From JACMQX01 sp044225675 (lineage in GTDB: Bacteria > Pseudomonadota > Gammaproteobacteria > Burkholderiales > Burkholderiaceae_C), in assembly GCA_044225675.1 (NCBI GenBank), contig JBGAIH010000009.1, positions 62,001-126,000 of the forward strand: a stretch of DNA of 64,000 nt. Reading direction: 5' to 3'. The notes under the pieces were generated by a model. It did no database searches. It had not been told where the DNA came from and saw only the letters and a list, made by a program, of their open reading frames with translations. Below are positions 27,773 to 37,416 of the stretch, piece after piece (the stretch's first letter is position 1; each line of letters begins with the position of its first letter). The position numbers and the translations under genes were made by a program.

Positions 27773-28981
27773 TCACTCGGCCAGGATCTGCTTGATGAGC
27801 GGGCACAGGATGGCCACGACCTCGTCGGCTTCGGCGGCCGTCATGATCAGCGGCGGCACCAGGCGGATGACGGTGTCGGCCGTGACGCTGATGAGCAGGC
27901 CCTTGTCGGCGGCGCGCTGGACCAGCGCCCCGCAAGGCCGGGCCAGCTCGACGCCGAGCATCAGTCCCTGGCCGCGGATGTCCTTGACGCCGGCGACACC
28001 GGCCAGCTCGCGTTCGAGCGCGGACTTCAGGTGAGCGCCGACCGTGGCGGCATTGGCCAGCAGGCCGTCTTCCTCCATGATGCGGATCGTCTCGACGCCG
28101 GCCCGCATCGCCAGCGGATTGCCGCCGAAGGTGGTGCCATGGTTGCCTGGCTGGAAGATGTTCGCGGCCCGGGGGCCGGCGACCACCGCGCCCACTGGCA
28201 CGCCCGAGCCCAGGCCCTTGGCCAGCGGCATCACGTCGGGCAGGATGCCCGCCCACTGGTGGGCGAACCACTTGCCGGTGCGGCCCATGCCGCACTGGAC
28301 CTCGTCGATCATCATCAGCCAGTTGTTCTCGTCGCACAGCTTGCGCACCTGCTGCAGGTAGTCCACCCGCATCGGATTGACGCCGCCTTCGCCCTGGATG
28401 GTCTCGAAGAACACCGCCACCACGTTGGGGTTGCCGTGGGTGGCCTTCTTCAGCGCCTCGATGTCGTTGAGCGGCACGCGGATGAAGCCCTCGACCAGCG
28501 GCCCGAAGCCGGCCTGAACCTTGGGGTTGCCGGTGGCCGACAGGGTGGCGATGCTGCGGCCATGGAAGGCCTTTTCATAGACCACGATCTCGGGCCGTTC
28601 GATGCCGCGGTCGTGGCCGAACTTGCGCGCCAGCTTGAGTGCGGCCTCGTTGGCTTCGAGCCCGGTGCAGCAGAAGAACACATTGGTCAGGCCCGACAGC
28701 TCCACCAGCTTGGCCGCCAGCTTTTCCTGGTTGGGCACGTGGTAGTAGTTGGAGCTGTGGATGATCCTGGTGAGCTGGTCCTGCAGGGCCGGCACCAGCT
28801 TGGGGTGGTTGTGCCCGAGGGTGTTGACGGCGATGCCACCCAGCGCGTCCAGATACTGGCGGCCGTTGACGTCCCACACGCGGCAGCCCTGGCCGTGCGA
28901 CAGGGCGATCGGCACGCGGCCATAGGTGTTCATGGTGTGCGGGGATGCGGCTTCGATGAAAGGCTGCGCGGCTGCGTTCAT
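27773..28981 (-). CDS. argD: Acetylornithine aminotransferase
   Basis: A class III PLP aminotransferase of arginine synthesis, probably also serving succinyldiaminopimelate in lysine synthesis as in other bacteria. 402 residues: the N-terminal YGRVPIALSHGQGCRVWDVNG, FFCCTGLEANEAALKLARK, the cofactor aspartate in MMIDEVQCGMGRTGKWF, and the PLP lysine in MPLAKGLGSGVPVGAVVA. It is first in argD-argF-ykgJ and divergent from a DUF3579 gene across 235 bases that carry the second copy of the TCTTATATAAGA palindrome. Confidence 0.95.
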   Translation of the reverse strand: MNAAAQPFIEAASPHTMNTYGRVPIALSHGQGCRVWDVNGRQYLDALGGIAVNTLGHNHPKLVPALQDQLTRIIHSSNYYHVPNQEKLAAKLVELSGLTNVFFCCTGLEANEAALKLARKFGHDRGIERPEIVVYEKAFHGRSIATLSATGNPKVQAGFGPLVEGFIRVPLNDIEALKKATHGNPNVVAVFFETIQGEGGVNPMRVDYLQQVRKLCDENNWLMMIDEVQCGMGRTGKWFAHQWAGILPDVMPLAKGLGSGVPVGAVVAGPRAANIFQPGNHGTTFGGNPLAMRAGVETIRIMEEDGLLANAATVGAHLKSALERELAGVAGVKDIRGQGLMLGVELARPCGALVQRAADKGLLISVTADTVIRLVPPLIMTAAEADEVVAILCPLIKQILAE

Positions 28982-29134
28982 GCGTCACTCCAGGCAATTT
29001 GGCGCTCAAACAAAGCGGCCCAACGAAAAGTTGAGCCGTCGAAGCGCAATTTTAGGCCCACGCCTTGCTACGCTTGTTTGACAATTCCTCATCACTGCAA
29101 TGCTTACCTGCGGCGCGGCCGGTGCCTCGGGCAA

Positions 29135-29148
29135 GTCTTATATAAGAT
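29135..29148. promoter_or_regulatory. Second copy of the GntR-type palindrome, before DUF3579 gene
   Basis: GTCTTATATAAGAT, the exact reverse complement of the 14-mer at 8337-8350, with core palindrome at 29136-29147. It directly abuts a TAGAAT -10-like element (29148-29153) on the plus strand, about 70 bases before the DUF3579 start and 154 bases from the divergent argD start. Confidence 0.6.
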
Positions 29149-29216
29149 AGAATTCTTGTGCATTGCAGCAATGGGGCGATCCTCCTTGGCTGTTGCGTCC
29201 TCAACACCTCGACCCG

Positions 29217-29531
29217 ATGGTTTCCGACACCGCCAAACAAGTCTTCATCCAGGGCGTGACCCGGGATGGCCGGACGTTCCGCCCCAGTGACTGGGCCGAA
29301 CGGCTGGCGGGGGTGATGTGCTCGTTCCGTCCCGGCGGGGCGCAGCCCGGCAGCCACCTGAGTTACTCGCCGTGGTGCGTGCCCACGACCATCAATGGCG
29401 TCAAGTGCGTGATCGTGGACAGAGAGTTGCGCGACCACGAGCCCATGGCCTGGGATTTCTGCCTCAACTTTGCTCGGGACAATGATCTGCAGATGGCCGA
29501 GGCCTGCCTCGTGCCGGATGCCAAGCCCTGA
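29217..29531 (+). CDS. DUF3579 domain protein
   Basis: 104 residues from ATG 29217 (MVSDTAKQVFIQGVTRDGRTFRP). The sequence WAERLAGVMCSF, YSPWCVPTTINGVKCVIVD and LRDHEPMAWDFCLNFARDNDLQ fits the small DUF3579 family, which I know from betaproteobacteria and which has no assigned function. No membrane segment or signal peptide is present; three cysteines are scattered. It is divergent from argD and convergent with rpsT, with a shared bidirectional terminator after it. The operator-like palindrome upstream suggests it is regulated with the mdh/GntR locus. Confidence 0.85.
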   Translation: MVSDTAKQVFIQGVTRDGRTFRPSDWAERLAGVMCSFRPGGAQPGSHLSYSPWCVPTTINGVKCVIVDRELRDHEPMAWDFCLNFARDNDLQMAEACLVPDAKP

Positions 29532-29579
29532 AGCGGCGGCCGGGATCCGTCCCGGTCCTCCAATTCCCATCGCCCACAA

Positions 29580-29605
29580 AAAAAGCCGTCTTGCGACGGC
29601 TTTTT
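29580..29605. terminator. Bidirectional terminator between DUF3579 gene and rpsT
   Basis: Arms AAAAAGCCGTC (29580-29590) and GACGGCTTTTT (29595-29605) with a TTGC loop and A/T runs on both sides, suited to terminate both convergent genes. Confidence 0.92.
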
Positions 29606-29674
29606 CTGCTTTGCTGCAGCGCACCCGATTCAAACGGCAGGCCGCTTGCGAGCGGCCCGGGCGGTGCCTGAATG

Positions 29675-29974
29675 TCAGGCGGCGAGGGCCAGGGCCTTGA
29701 CCTTGGCGGCCAGGCGGCTCTTGTCGCGCGCGGCCTTGTTCTTGTGGAAGATGCCCTTGTCGGCAACGGTGTCGACGACGCTCTGGGCCTTGGCGAAGGC
29801 TTCGGCGGCCTTGGTCTTGTCACCGGCAGCCACGGCCTTCTCGACGTTCTTGACCGCGGTGCGGTACTTCGAGCGCAGCGAGGTGTTGGCGGCGTTGATC
29901 TTGACGTCCTGGCGGACGCGCTTGCGGCCCGACGCCAGGCGCGGGTTCTTCTTCTTGGGTTTGGCTGATGCCAT
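29675..29974 (-). CDS. rpsT: 30S ribosomal protein S20
   Basis: A helical protein binding 16S rRNA in the small ribosomal subunit. 99 residues, lysine- and alanine-rich, with the typical opening MASAKPKKKNPRLASGRKRVRQ and GIFHKNKAARDKSRLAAKV near the end. Monocistronic, with its promoter in the short gap before murJ on the opposite strand and a bidirectional terminator after it. Confidence 0.98.
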   Translation of the reverse strand: MASAKPKKKNPRLASGRKRVRQDVKINAANTSLRSKYRTAVKNVEKAVAAGDKTKAAEAFAKAQSVVDTVADKGIFHKNKAARDKSRLAAKVKALALAA

Positions 29975-30091
29975 GATGTGATTCCTTCAGTGTCTGAGGA
30001 TGATGCAGCAAAGCCCTCTATTGTAGCAGCAGGGGCGCCAGGCGCCCGACCCGCCCCAGGAGGCCGGCCGGCGGGGGCTACACTCGGGCGC

Positions 30092-31651
30092 GTGAGTCTC
30101 TTCAAAGCCGCCTCCACCGTCTCGCTGTTCACCCTGCTGTCGCGGATCACCGGGCTGGCGCGCGAACTCCTCATGGCCTCGACATTCGGCGCCAGCGCCA
30201 TGACGGATGCCTTCAACGTGGCCTTCCGCATCCCCAACCTGTTCCGCAGGCTGTTTGCCGAAGGGGCGTTCAGCCAGGCTTTCGTGCCGGTGCTGGCGGC
30301 CAGCAAGGCGCAGCATGGCGAGGAGGCCACCCGGCTGCTGATCGACCGGGTCGCCACGCTGCTGGCGTGGGCGCTGGCGCTCACCTGCGTGATCGGCGTG
30401 GCCGCCGCGCCGGTGCTGGTCTGGCTCATGGCCAGCGGCCTCAAGCAGGAGGCGCGCGGCTTCGAAGCCGCCGTGTTCATGACACGCTGGATGTTCCCCT
30501 ACATCGCCTTCATGTCGATGGTGGCGCTGTCGGCCGGCATTCTCAACACCTGGAAGCGCTACGCCGTGCCGGCCGCGACGCCCGTCATGCTCAATCTCGC
30601 AATGATCGGCGCTGCGGTGTGGGCGGCGCCCTGGTTCAAGGCTCAGGGCATCGAGCCGATCTACGCCATGGGTGCCGGCGTGATGGTGGGCGGCGTGCTG
30701 CAGCTGGCGGTGCAGGTCCCGGCCTTGCTGCGGCTGGGCCTGCTGCCGCGCATCGGCGGCAGTCCAGCGGCCATCCGCGCAGCCTGGGGCGATCCGGCCA
30801 CGCGCAGCATCGCGCGACTGATGGTGCCGGCGCTGTTCGGCGTGAGCGTCGCGCAGATATCGCTGCTCATCAACACGCAGATCGCCTCCCACCTGCCTCC
30901 GGGCAGCGTGAGCTGGCTCGGGTATGCCGACCGCCTGATGGAGTTTCCGACGGCCATGCTGGGCGTGGCCCTCGGCGTGGTGCTGATGCCGCAACTGGCT
31001 GCCGCGCGTGCAGCGGGCGACAGCGACCGCTATTCGGCCATGCTCGACTGGGGGCTGCGACTGGTGGTGTTGCTGGCGATCCCCAGTGCCCTGGCCCTGC
31101 TGGTGTTCGCCAGGCCGCTGGTCGCCACGCTCTACCACTATGGCGCTTTCACGCCGGCCGATGTGCAGCAGACGACGGTGGCGCTGATGGGTTATGGCGC
31201 GGGGCTGCTCGGCCTGGTGGCCATCAAGGTGCTGGCGCCCGGGTTCTATGCCAACCAGGACATCGGCACGCCCGTGCGCATCGCGGTGGTCGTGCTGGTC
31301 CTCACCCAGCTGCTGAACATCGCGCTCGTGCCGTTGCTCGCGCATGCGGGACTGGCCCTGTCGATCGGCATCGGTGCGCTGATCAATGCCGCATGGCTGC
31401 TTGCAGGGCTGATCCGGCGTGGCAGCTACCGGCCGCAGGCCGGCTGGCCGGCCTTCGTGCTGCAGGTGATTGCTGCCAGCGCGCTGCTCACGGTCTTTCT
31501 CACCTGGTCGGCGGGCGCATTCAACTGGACGGCGCTGCGCGGCCTCGGACGGGTCGGCCTGCTGCTGGCGACCGTGTCGGGCGCAGCGGCCATTTATTTC
31601 CTCGCCCTCTGGGCTGCCGGCCTCAAGCTGAGGCAGTTCATCCGCCGCTAG
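30092..31651 (+). CDS. murJ: Lipid II flippase MurJ
   Basis: A polytopic inner-membrane protein that flips the peptidoglycan precursor lipid II. 519 residues from GTG 30092, which places the conserved MSLFKAASTVSLFTLLSRITGLARE at the N terminus; the longer in-frame reading to 29978 adds 38 unconserved residues. Family blocks include AMTDAFNVAFRIPNLFRRLFAEGAFSQAFVP and GSVSWLGYADRLMEFPTAMLGVALGVVLMPQLA. About 13-14 membrane helices are expected. It is divergent from rpsT, an arrangement seen widely in proteobacteria. Confidence 0.96.
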   Translation: MSLFKAASTVSLFTLLSRITGLARELLMASTFGASAMTDAFNVAFRIPNLFRRLFAEGAFSQAFVPVLAASKAQHGEEATRLLIDRVATLLAWALALTCVIGVAAAPVLVWLMASGLKQEARGFEAAVFMTRWMFPYIAFMSMVALSAGILNTWKRYAVPAATPVMLNLAMIGAAVWAAPWFKAQGIEPIYAMGAGVMVGGVLQLAVQVPALLRLGLLPRIGGSPAAIRAAWGDPATRSIARLMVPALFGVSVAQISLLINTQIASHLPPGSVSWLGYADRLMEFPTAMLGVALGVVLMPQLAAARAAGDSDRYSAMLDWGLRLVVLLAIPSALALLVFARPLVATLYHYGAFTPADVQQTTVALMGYGAGLLGLVAIKVLAPGFYANQDIGTPVRIAVVVLVLTQLLNIALVPLLAHAGLALSIGIGALINAAWLLAGLIRRGSYRPQAGWPAFVLQVIAASALLTVFLTWSAGAFNWTALRGLGRVGLLLATVSGAAAIYFLALWAAGLKLRQFIRR

Positions 31652-31801
31652 GCAGGGGGCGGGCTGCCAGCCGGGCATAGAGTGGACGCCGGTGCGCAGG
31701 CTTGTCGCGTGGAAGCGCTGTCGAGTCCTCCTGCACCTGAGCCGATTCGGCCCGACCCCGCTGCGACTTGACGCCATTTCGCCCGTCCATTACAAATACC
31801 C

Positions 31802-32653
31802 ATGCAGTTCAGCTTTGCTGCGCCTTCGCCGCTTGAGTACTTCAGCTCCCTGGTGCAGAGCGACGACCATTTCCCCCTGCTGGAGGCTGCGGTCAGTCTG
31901 GCGCAGGACGAGTACCCAGACCTGGACGTGCAGCAGGTGCTGGGCGATGTGGACCAGCTTCTGGCGCGGCTCAAACGCCGCCTGCCGGCCGACGCGGGTG
32001 CCCTGCAGCGCCTGCGCGTGCTGAACCAGTTCTTCTTCCGCGACCTGAGCTTCGGCGGAAACATCAACGACTATTACGACCCCGACAACAGTTATCTGAA
32101 CGCGGTGCTGCGCACGCGTCGCGGCATCCCGATCTCGCTGGCTGTCCTGTGGATGGAGCTGGCCCAGGGCGTGGGGCTGCATGCGCGTGGCATCGGGTTT
32201 CCCGGGCACTTCATGGTCAAGGTCAACCTGCCCAAGGGGCAGGTGGTGATCGACCCGTTTACCGGCCAGTCACTCAGCCGCGAGGAGCTGGCCGAGCGGC
32301 TTGAGCCCTACAAGCGCCGCAGCGGCCTCGTCAACGAATTCGACGTCCCGCTGGGCCTGTACCTGCAGCCTGCGCCGCCGCGCGACATCATTGCCCGGAT
32401 GCTGCGCAACCTCAAGGAGATCCATCGCATGCAGGAGGACTGGGTGCGCCTGATCGCCGTCCAGGACCGCCTCCTGATCTTGCTGCCCGAGGCCTGGAGC
32501 GAATTCCGTGATCGGGGGCTGGCTCATGCGGAGCAGGGCAATACGGAGCGTGCCGTGGTCGATCTCGAAACCTACCTGGTCCATGCCGAGGAGGCGCTGG
32601 ACATCGACGTGATCGCCGATCGCGTGGCCGAACTGCGCCGGGCCCGAAGCTGA
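31802..32653 (+). CDS. SirB1-family protein (transglutaminase-like core plus TPR region)
   Basis: 283 residues. The N-terminal half contains the transglutaminase-like segment VLRTRRGIPISLAVLWMELAQGVGLHARGIGFPGHFMV, followed by QVVIDPFTGQSLSREEL, and the C-terminal part is a helical tetratricopeptide-like region (DRGLAHAEQGNTERAVVDLETYL). This matches the SirB1 family, whose biochemical function is not known; the usual catalytic cysteine of transglutaminases is not evident in the core motif. It stands alone 150 bases after murJ and faces the ParA gene. Confidence 0.88.
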   Translation: MQFSFAAPSPLEYFSSLVQSDDHFPLLEAAVSLAQDEYPDLDVQQVLGDVDQLLARLKRRLPADAGALQRLRVLNQFFFRDLSFGGNINDYYDPDNSYLNAVLRTRRGIPISLAVLWMELAQGVGLHARGIGFPGHFMVKVNLPKGQVVIDPFTGQSLSREELAERLEPYKRRSGLVNEFDVPLGLYLQPAPPRDIIARMLRNLKEIHRMQEDWVRLIAVQDRLLILLPEAWSEFRDRGLAHAEQGNTERAVVDLETYLVHAEEALDIDVIADRVAELRRARS

Positions 32654-32734
32654 GCGGCTCACGTCCCCGCGATGCGGGCCGGCAGTCCGTGGATGGATGT
32701 CCGTCCGGCGCCGTCTGCGGCGCCATGGGCCTTG

Positions 32735-33616
32735 TCAGGCCCCGCGCTTGAGAAACTGCGGAATGTGCAGCCCGCCGGAAGCAGGCTCGCGCGTGAGGGC
32801 CGGCCTTGCCGGCGCAGGAGTCGCAGGAGCGCGTGCGGGCGCAAACACCGACAGCCGGCCGCCGTGGATCAGCGATTCCTGTGCTGGCATCAGGTTCTGG
32901 GGCCGCGAGGTGCCCAGGCGTGAAGTGCCCATGCGCGAGGAGGCGGACTCCGTGGCCGGTGACGGATCGTTGGCCGCCTGGACCGGATACAGCAGGGGTG
33001 ACAGCCACGCCAGGATCGGCGCCCACTGCGCCATGTCGGCTTCGGTCTGCTGCGGCGGCAGGTCGAACAGCGTGAGGCCCCGCTCCAGGCTTCGCACATA
33101 CAGCTGGGTTTCGCGCAGCGCGCCGAGGAAGGGCACGCCCAGACCGGCCGACCATTCGCGCAGGGTGTCGGCCGCACGGGTGCGGCCGTCGATGCGCATG
33201 CCCACGGTGGCCAGCCGGCAGCGGCCGCTGGCCACGCGCGGCAGTGCCTGCAATTCGGCATGGCAGGCGGCCGCCGATTCCCGGTCGAAGACCGAATGGC
33301 AGACCGGCATCAGGATGGCGTCGGCGAACATCACGACGCGCGCCAGCTCGAAGCCGTGCATGCCGCCGGGCGTGTCCAGGACGACATGGGTGATGCCCGT
33401 CGGCACCCGCAGCACGTTTTTCTGGTCGAGAGCCCAGGGGGCGATGGACGGAAGGGCGGCATCACGCCGGCGCAGCCAGCCACGGCTGGATTGCTGGCGA
33501 TCGACGTCGCCGAGCATAACGGCACTGCCCTGGCGCGCGCACCACGCGGCGATATGCGCCGCGAGCGTGCTCTTGCCACTGCCGCCCTTGCGGTTGACGA
33601 TCGCGATCACGGGCAT
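32735..33616 (-). CDS. Orphan ParA/MinD-type ATPase
   Basis: 293 residues from ATG 33616. The deviant Walker A motif VIAIVNRKGGSGKSTLAAHIA is at the very N terminus, the switch aspartate lies in MLGDVDRQQSSRGW, and the Walker B-like VVLDTPGGMHGFELA follows near residue 80. After the ATPase core (to about 215) comes an 80-residue Pro/Ala/Ser-rich tail ending GGLHIPQFLKRGA. No parB-like gene is adjacent. ParA proteins of this sort position plasmids, chromosomes or other cargo; the partner here is unknown. A 40-residue upstream extension lacks support. Confidence 0.88.
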   Translation of the reverse strand: MPVIAIVNRKGGSGKSTLAAHIAAWCARQGSAVMLGDVDRQQSSRGWLRRRDAALPSIAPWALDQKNVLRVPTGITHVVLDTPGGMHGFELARVVMFADAILMPVCHSVFDRESAAACHAELQALPRVASGRCRLATVGMRIDGRTRAADTLREWSAGLGVPFLGALRETQLYVRSLERGLTLFDLPPQQTEADMAQWAPILAWLSPLLYPVQAANDPSPATESASSRMGTSRLGTSRPQNLMPAQESLIHGGRLSVFAPARAPATPAPARPALTREPASGGLHIPQFLKRGA

Positions 33617-33803
33617 GGAGGAACCCCTGGGAGCCTGTCGGGAACCCAGTTTGTTACAAATAAGCCTCAAAGTCCAGAAAACACACGCCGGACAGCTAGG
33701 ATTTTTGTAGCGGGTGGCGTCCGCGCCACGCCGCACCCGGCCCGGCGGGCTGCCGTGGCCCGGGTTGCCGGGCTTGATGCGTCCCCGCCGGCGGAGTCGT
33801 CGC

Positions 33804-34835
<1,032 letters not shown>

Positions 34836-34915
34836 GGATGGGGACCAGGAAAGGGCCCCGAATGGCAGCCCGATAGAATTTGCCGAGATTCTAAGGGTTA
34901 GCCCCATCCCACTGT

Positions 34916-35986
34916 ATGCAATTCACATCCGCCCAGAGACGCGCCGCCGCGTGGCTCAGCATCGCCGCCTTGGCCGTCCTGGCCCTGTGGCTGCTCGGCC
35001 CCGTCCTGACGCCTTTTGTCGTGGCGGCCGTCATCGCCTACGCCCTCACGCCGCTGGTCGACCGGCTCGACGACCTGGGCGACGGGCGCATGCCGCGCGT
35101 GCTCGTGGTCATCGTCGTCGAACTGCTGTTCATCCTGCTCGTGCTGAGCGTGCTGCTCATGATCGTGCCGGTGCTCGCCAAGGAGCTGCCGCTGATGCGC
35201 GAGCAGGCGCCGGCGCTGTTCGACAACCTCAACGGCTGGCTCAAGCCCTGGCTCGCTCAGTTCGGCATCCACGTCTCGCTCGACCTGAGCAGCATCAAGG
35301 CGGTCGTGCTCAAGTACCTCAACGCCAACTACGAGGACGCCTTCGGGTCGCTGATGTCCTCGCTCAAGCTTGGCGGCAGCGTGGCGCTGGCCGTCATCGG
35401 CAATGCCCTGCTGATGCCGGTGGCGCTGTTCTACCTGCTGATGGACTGGGACCGCTTCGTGGCGCGCGTGCTCGAACTCGTGCCCCTCAAGCTGCGGCCC
35501 TCCTTCGACAGCTTCACCGACGAAGCCGATGAAGTGCTCGGGCAGTACCTGCGTGGGCAACTGCTGGTGATGGCCATCATGGCGGTGTTCTACAGCGTGG
35601 GCATGGCGCTGTTCGGGCTGGACCTGGCCCTGCCGATCGGCATCTTCACCGGCGTGGCGATGTTCGTGCCCTACCTGGGTTTCGGCGTCGGCATGATCCT
35701 GGCGGCGCTGGCGGGCCTGATGCAGTTCGCTTCGATCAAGGCGGTCGTGATGGTGGCCGTGGTCTACGGGCTCGGGCAGGTGATCGAAAGCCTGTTCCTC
35801 ACGCCCCGTCTGGTGGGCGAGCGGATCGGGCTGCATCCGCTGGCGGTGATCTTCGCGCTGCTGGCCTTCGGGCAGCTGTTCGGCTTTGTCGGCGTGCTGG
35901 TGGCGCTGCCCGCCAGTGCGGTGCTGCTGGTGGCGATCCGCCGGCTGCGCACGAGCTACATGGACAGTGCCCTCTACAAGGGCTGA
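34916..35986 (+). CDS. AI-2E transporter (PerM/TqsA) family membrane protein
   Basis: 356 residues with about seven or eight membrane helices and the family layout: N-terminal helix pair around LGPVLTPFVVAAVIAYALTPLVDRL, a soluble helical segment (residues about 85-150), then VLGQYLRGQLLVMAIMAVFYSVGM and the C-terminal block VIESLFLTPRLVGERIGLHPLAVIFALLAFGQLFGFVGVLVALP. Members are permeases or antiporters of varied substrates; the autoinducer role is shown only for TqsA. It is followed 34 bases later by hda. Confidence 0.92.
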   Translation: MQFTSAQRRAAAWLSIAALAVLALWLLGPVLTPFVVAAVIAYALTPLVDRLDDLGDGRMPRVLVVIVVELLFILLVLSVLLMIVPVLAKELPLMREQAPALFDNLNGWLKPWLAQFGIHVSLDLSSIKAVVLKYLNANYEDAFGSLMSSLKLGGSVALAVIGNALLMPVALFYLLMDWDRFVARVLELVPLKLRPSFDSFTDEADEVLGQYLRGQLLVMAIMAVFYSVGMALFGLDLALPIGIFTGVAMFVPYLGFGVGMILAALAGLMQFASIKAVVMVAVVYGLGQVIESLFLTPRLVGERIGLHPLAVIFALLAFGQLFGFVGVLVALPASAVLLVAIRRLRTSYMDSALYKG

Positions 35987-36020
35987 CAGGCGGCGGTGGC
36001 GGCATGAGGCAGTGGGCGGC

Positions 36021-36707
36021 ATGAAACAGCTTGCGCTTGACATCGGGCTGGCCTCGGGGCCGACGCTGGCGAGCTTCTTCGCCGGGCCGAACGATGCGGT
36101 CGTGCGGCACCTCCAGCTGTGGGCCGGCAATCCGACGCGCTCGCCCGTCCCGACCTATCTCTGGGGCGCCGAAGGTGCCGGCAAGACCCATCTGCTCAAA
36201 GGCGTGCAGGAGGCGCTGCGTGAGCAGGGCGCCAGCGCAGGCGAGCACGTGGGCTGGATGGACGCGACGCTGCTGGAGCCGCCGGAGTACCGCGACCATT
36301 GGGTGGCCGTGCTGCTGGACGACGTGCACCTGTACACCGCCGTGCAGCAGCACATGGCCTTCAACTGGTTCGTCAACGCCCAGACCCACCATCGCTGGGT
36401 GCTGGCCGCCGGGCAACTGCCGCCGGCCGACCTGCGGCTGCGCGAGGACCTGCGCACCCGCCTTGGCTGGGGTCATGTGTTCCAGCTGCAGGTGCTCAGC
36501 GAGCCCGAGCGGCGCGCCGTGCTGCGCCAGGAGGCGGACGCCCGCGGCATCTTTCTGGGTGACGAGGTGATGGACTTCATGCTCACGCGCTTTTCCCGCG
36601 ACCTCGGCAGCCTCATGCAGTTGCTGCACCAGCTCGACGGCTACGCGCTGCAGACGCAGCGCGCCGTCACGATCCCGCTGATCCGGTCGATGCTCGAATC
36701 CGAGTGA
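36021..36707 (+). CDS. hda: DnaA regulatory inactivator Hda
   Basis: A DnaA-related AAA+ protein that, with the DNA-loaded sliding clamp, stimulates hydrolysis of DnaA-ATP to prevent re-initiation. 228 residues from ATG 36021. The N terminus MKQLALDIGL is a beta-clamp-binding QL-x-L motif; YLWGAEGAGKTHLLKGV is the Walker A site, AVLLDDVHLYT a Walker B variant, and DLRLREDLRTRLGWGHVFQL holds the arginine-finger box. The C terminus FMLTRFSRDLGSLMQLLHQLD matches the sensor 2 region. It lies between the AI-2E-type permease and a HAD phosphatase. Confidence 0.94.
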   Translation: MKQLALDIGLASGPTLASFFAGPNDAVVRHLQLWAGNPTRSPVPTYLWGAEGAGKTHLLKGVQEALREQGASAGEHVGWMDATLLEPPEYRDHWVAVLLDDVHLYTAVQQHMAFNWFVNAQTHHRWVLAAGQLPPADLRLREDLRTRLGWGHVFQLQVLSEPERRAVLRQEADARGIFLGDEVMDFMLTRFSRDLGSLMQLLHQLDGYALQTQRAVTIPLIRSMLESE

Positions 36708-36723
36708 CGGCTCCTGCACCCGA

Positions 36724-37416
36724 ATGCTCCGCACCCCCCGCATGAAGCTTGCGCTTTTCGACCTCGACCACACCCTGCTGCCGATCGACTCGGACTACTC
36801 GTGGGGCGTCTTCACCACCCGCATCGGCTGGACCGATCCGGTGGCGTTCGCGCGCCGCAACGACGAGTTCTATGCCCACTACAAGGCCGGCACGCTCGAC
36901 ATCCATGACTACGTGCGCTTTGCGACCGAGGCCGTTCGATTGCGCGGCCGCCAGGAGGCCCTGCGCGCGCGGGACCGGTTCATGGCGGAGGTGGTGCGGC
37001 CGGCCATGAGCCCGGCCGCGCTCGACCTGGTGCGCCAGCACCGCGAGGCGGGCGATCAGGTGGTCATCATCACCGCGACCAATGAGTTCGTCACCCGACC
37101 GATTGCCGAGCTGTTCGGCGTCGATCAGCTGATCGCCGTCGAGCTTGAATGCGGCAGCGACGGCTGGATCACCGGCGAGATCAAGGGCACCCCTTCGGCG
37201 CGCGACGGCAAGGTGGTGCGGATGGCCGAATGGCTGCGGGCGCGCCGCCTGGACTGGTGCAACGTGGACGCCGTCTTCTACACCGATTCCATCAACGACC
37301 TGCCACTGCTGGAGAAGGTGGACCAGCCCGTGGCCACCAACCCCGACGACCGCCTTCGCGCCATTGCCGTCCAGCGCGGATGGCGCATACTGGACCTGTT
37401 TCAAAAAATCACATGA
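36724..37416 (+). CDS. HAD-IB family phosphatase
   Basis: 230 residues of the SerB-like HAD subfamily IB: the nucleophile motif LALFDLDHTLLPIDSDYSW near the N terminus (first aspartate is the nucleophile), motif II VVIITATNEFVTRPI, then the lysine and the acidic motif in AVFYTDSINDLPLLEKV. The preferred substrate cannot be told; relatives dephosphorylate phosphoserine or histidinol phosphate. ATG 36742 (MKLALFDLD) is a possible shorter start. The stop overlaps the pcnB start by four bases. Confidence 0.9.
   Translation: MLRTPRMKLALFDLDHTLLPIDSDYSWGVFTTRIGWTDPVAFARRNDEFYAHYKAGTLDIHDYVRFATEAVRLRGRQEALRARDRFMAEVVRPAMSPAALDLVRQHREAGDQVVIITATNEFVTRPIAELFGVDQLIAVELECGSDGWITGEIKGTPSARDGKVVRMAEWLRARRLDWCNVDAVFYTDSINDLPLLEKVDQPVATNPDDRLRAIAVQRGWRILDLFQKIT

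Noticed and set aside
33714..33729. GTGGCG-TCCG-CGCCAC hairpin between purM and the ParA gene as a purM terminator
   Set aside because: A short A-run lies nearby but several bases away from the stem, so the tail is poor; not strong enough to annotate.
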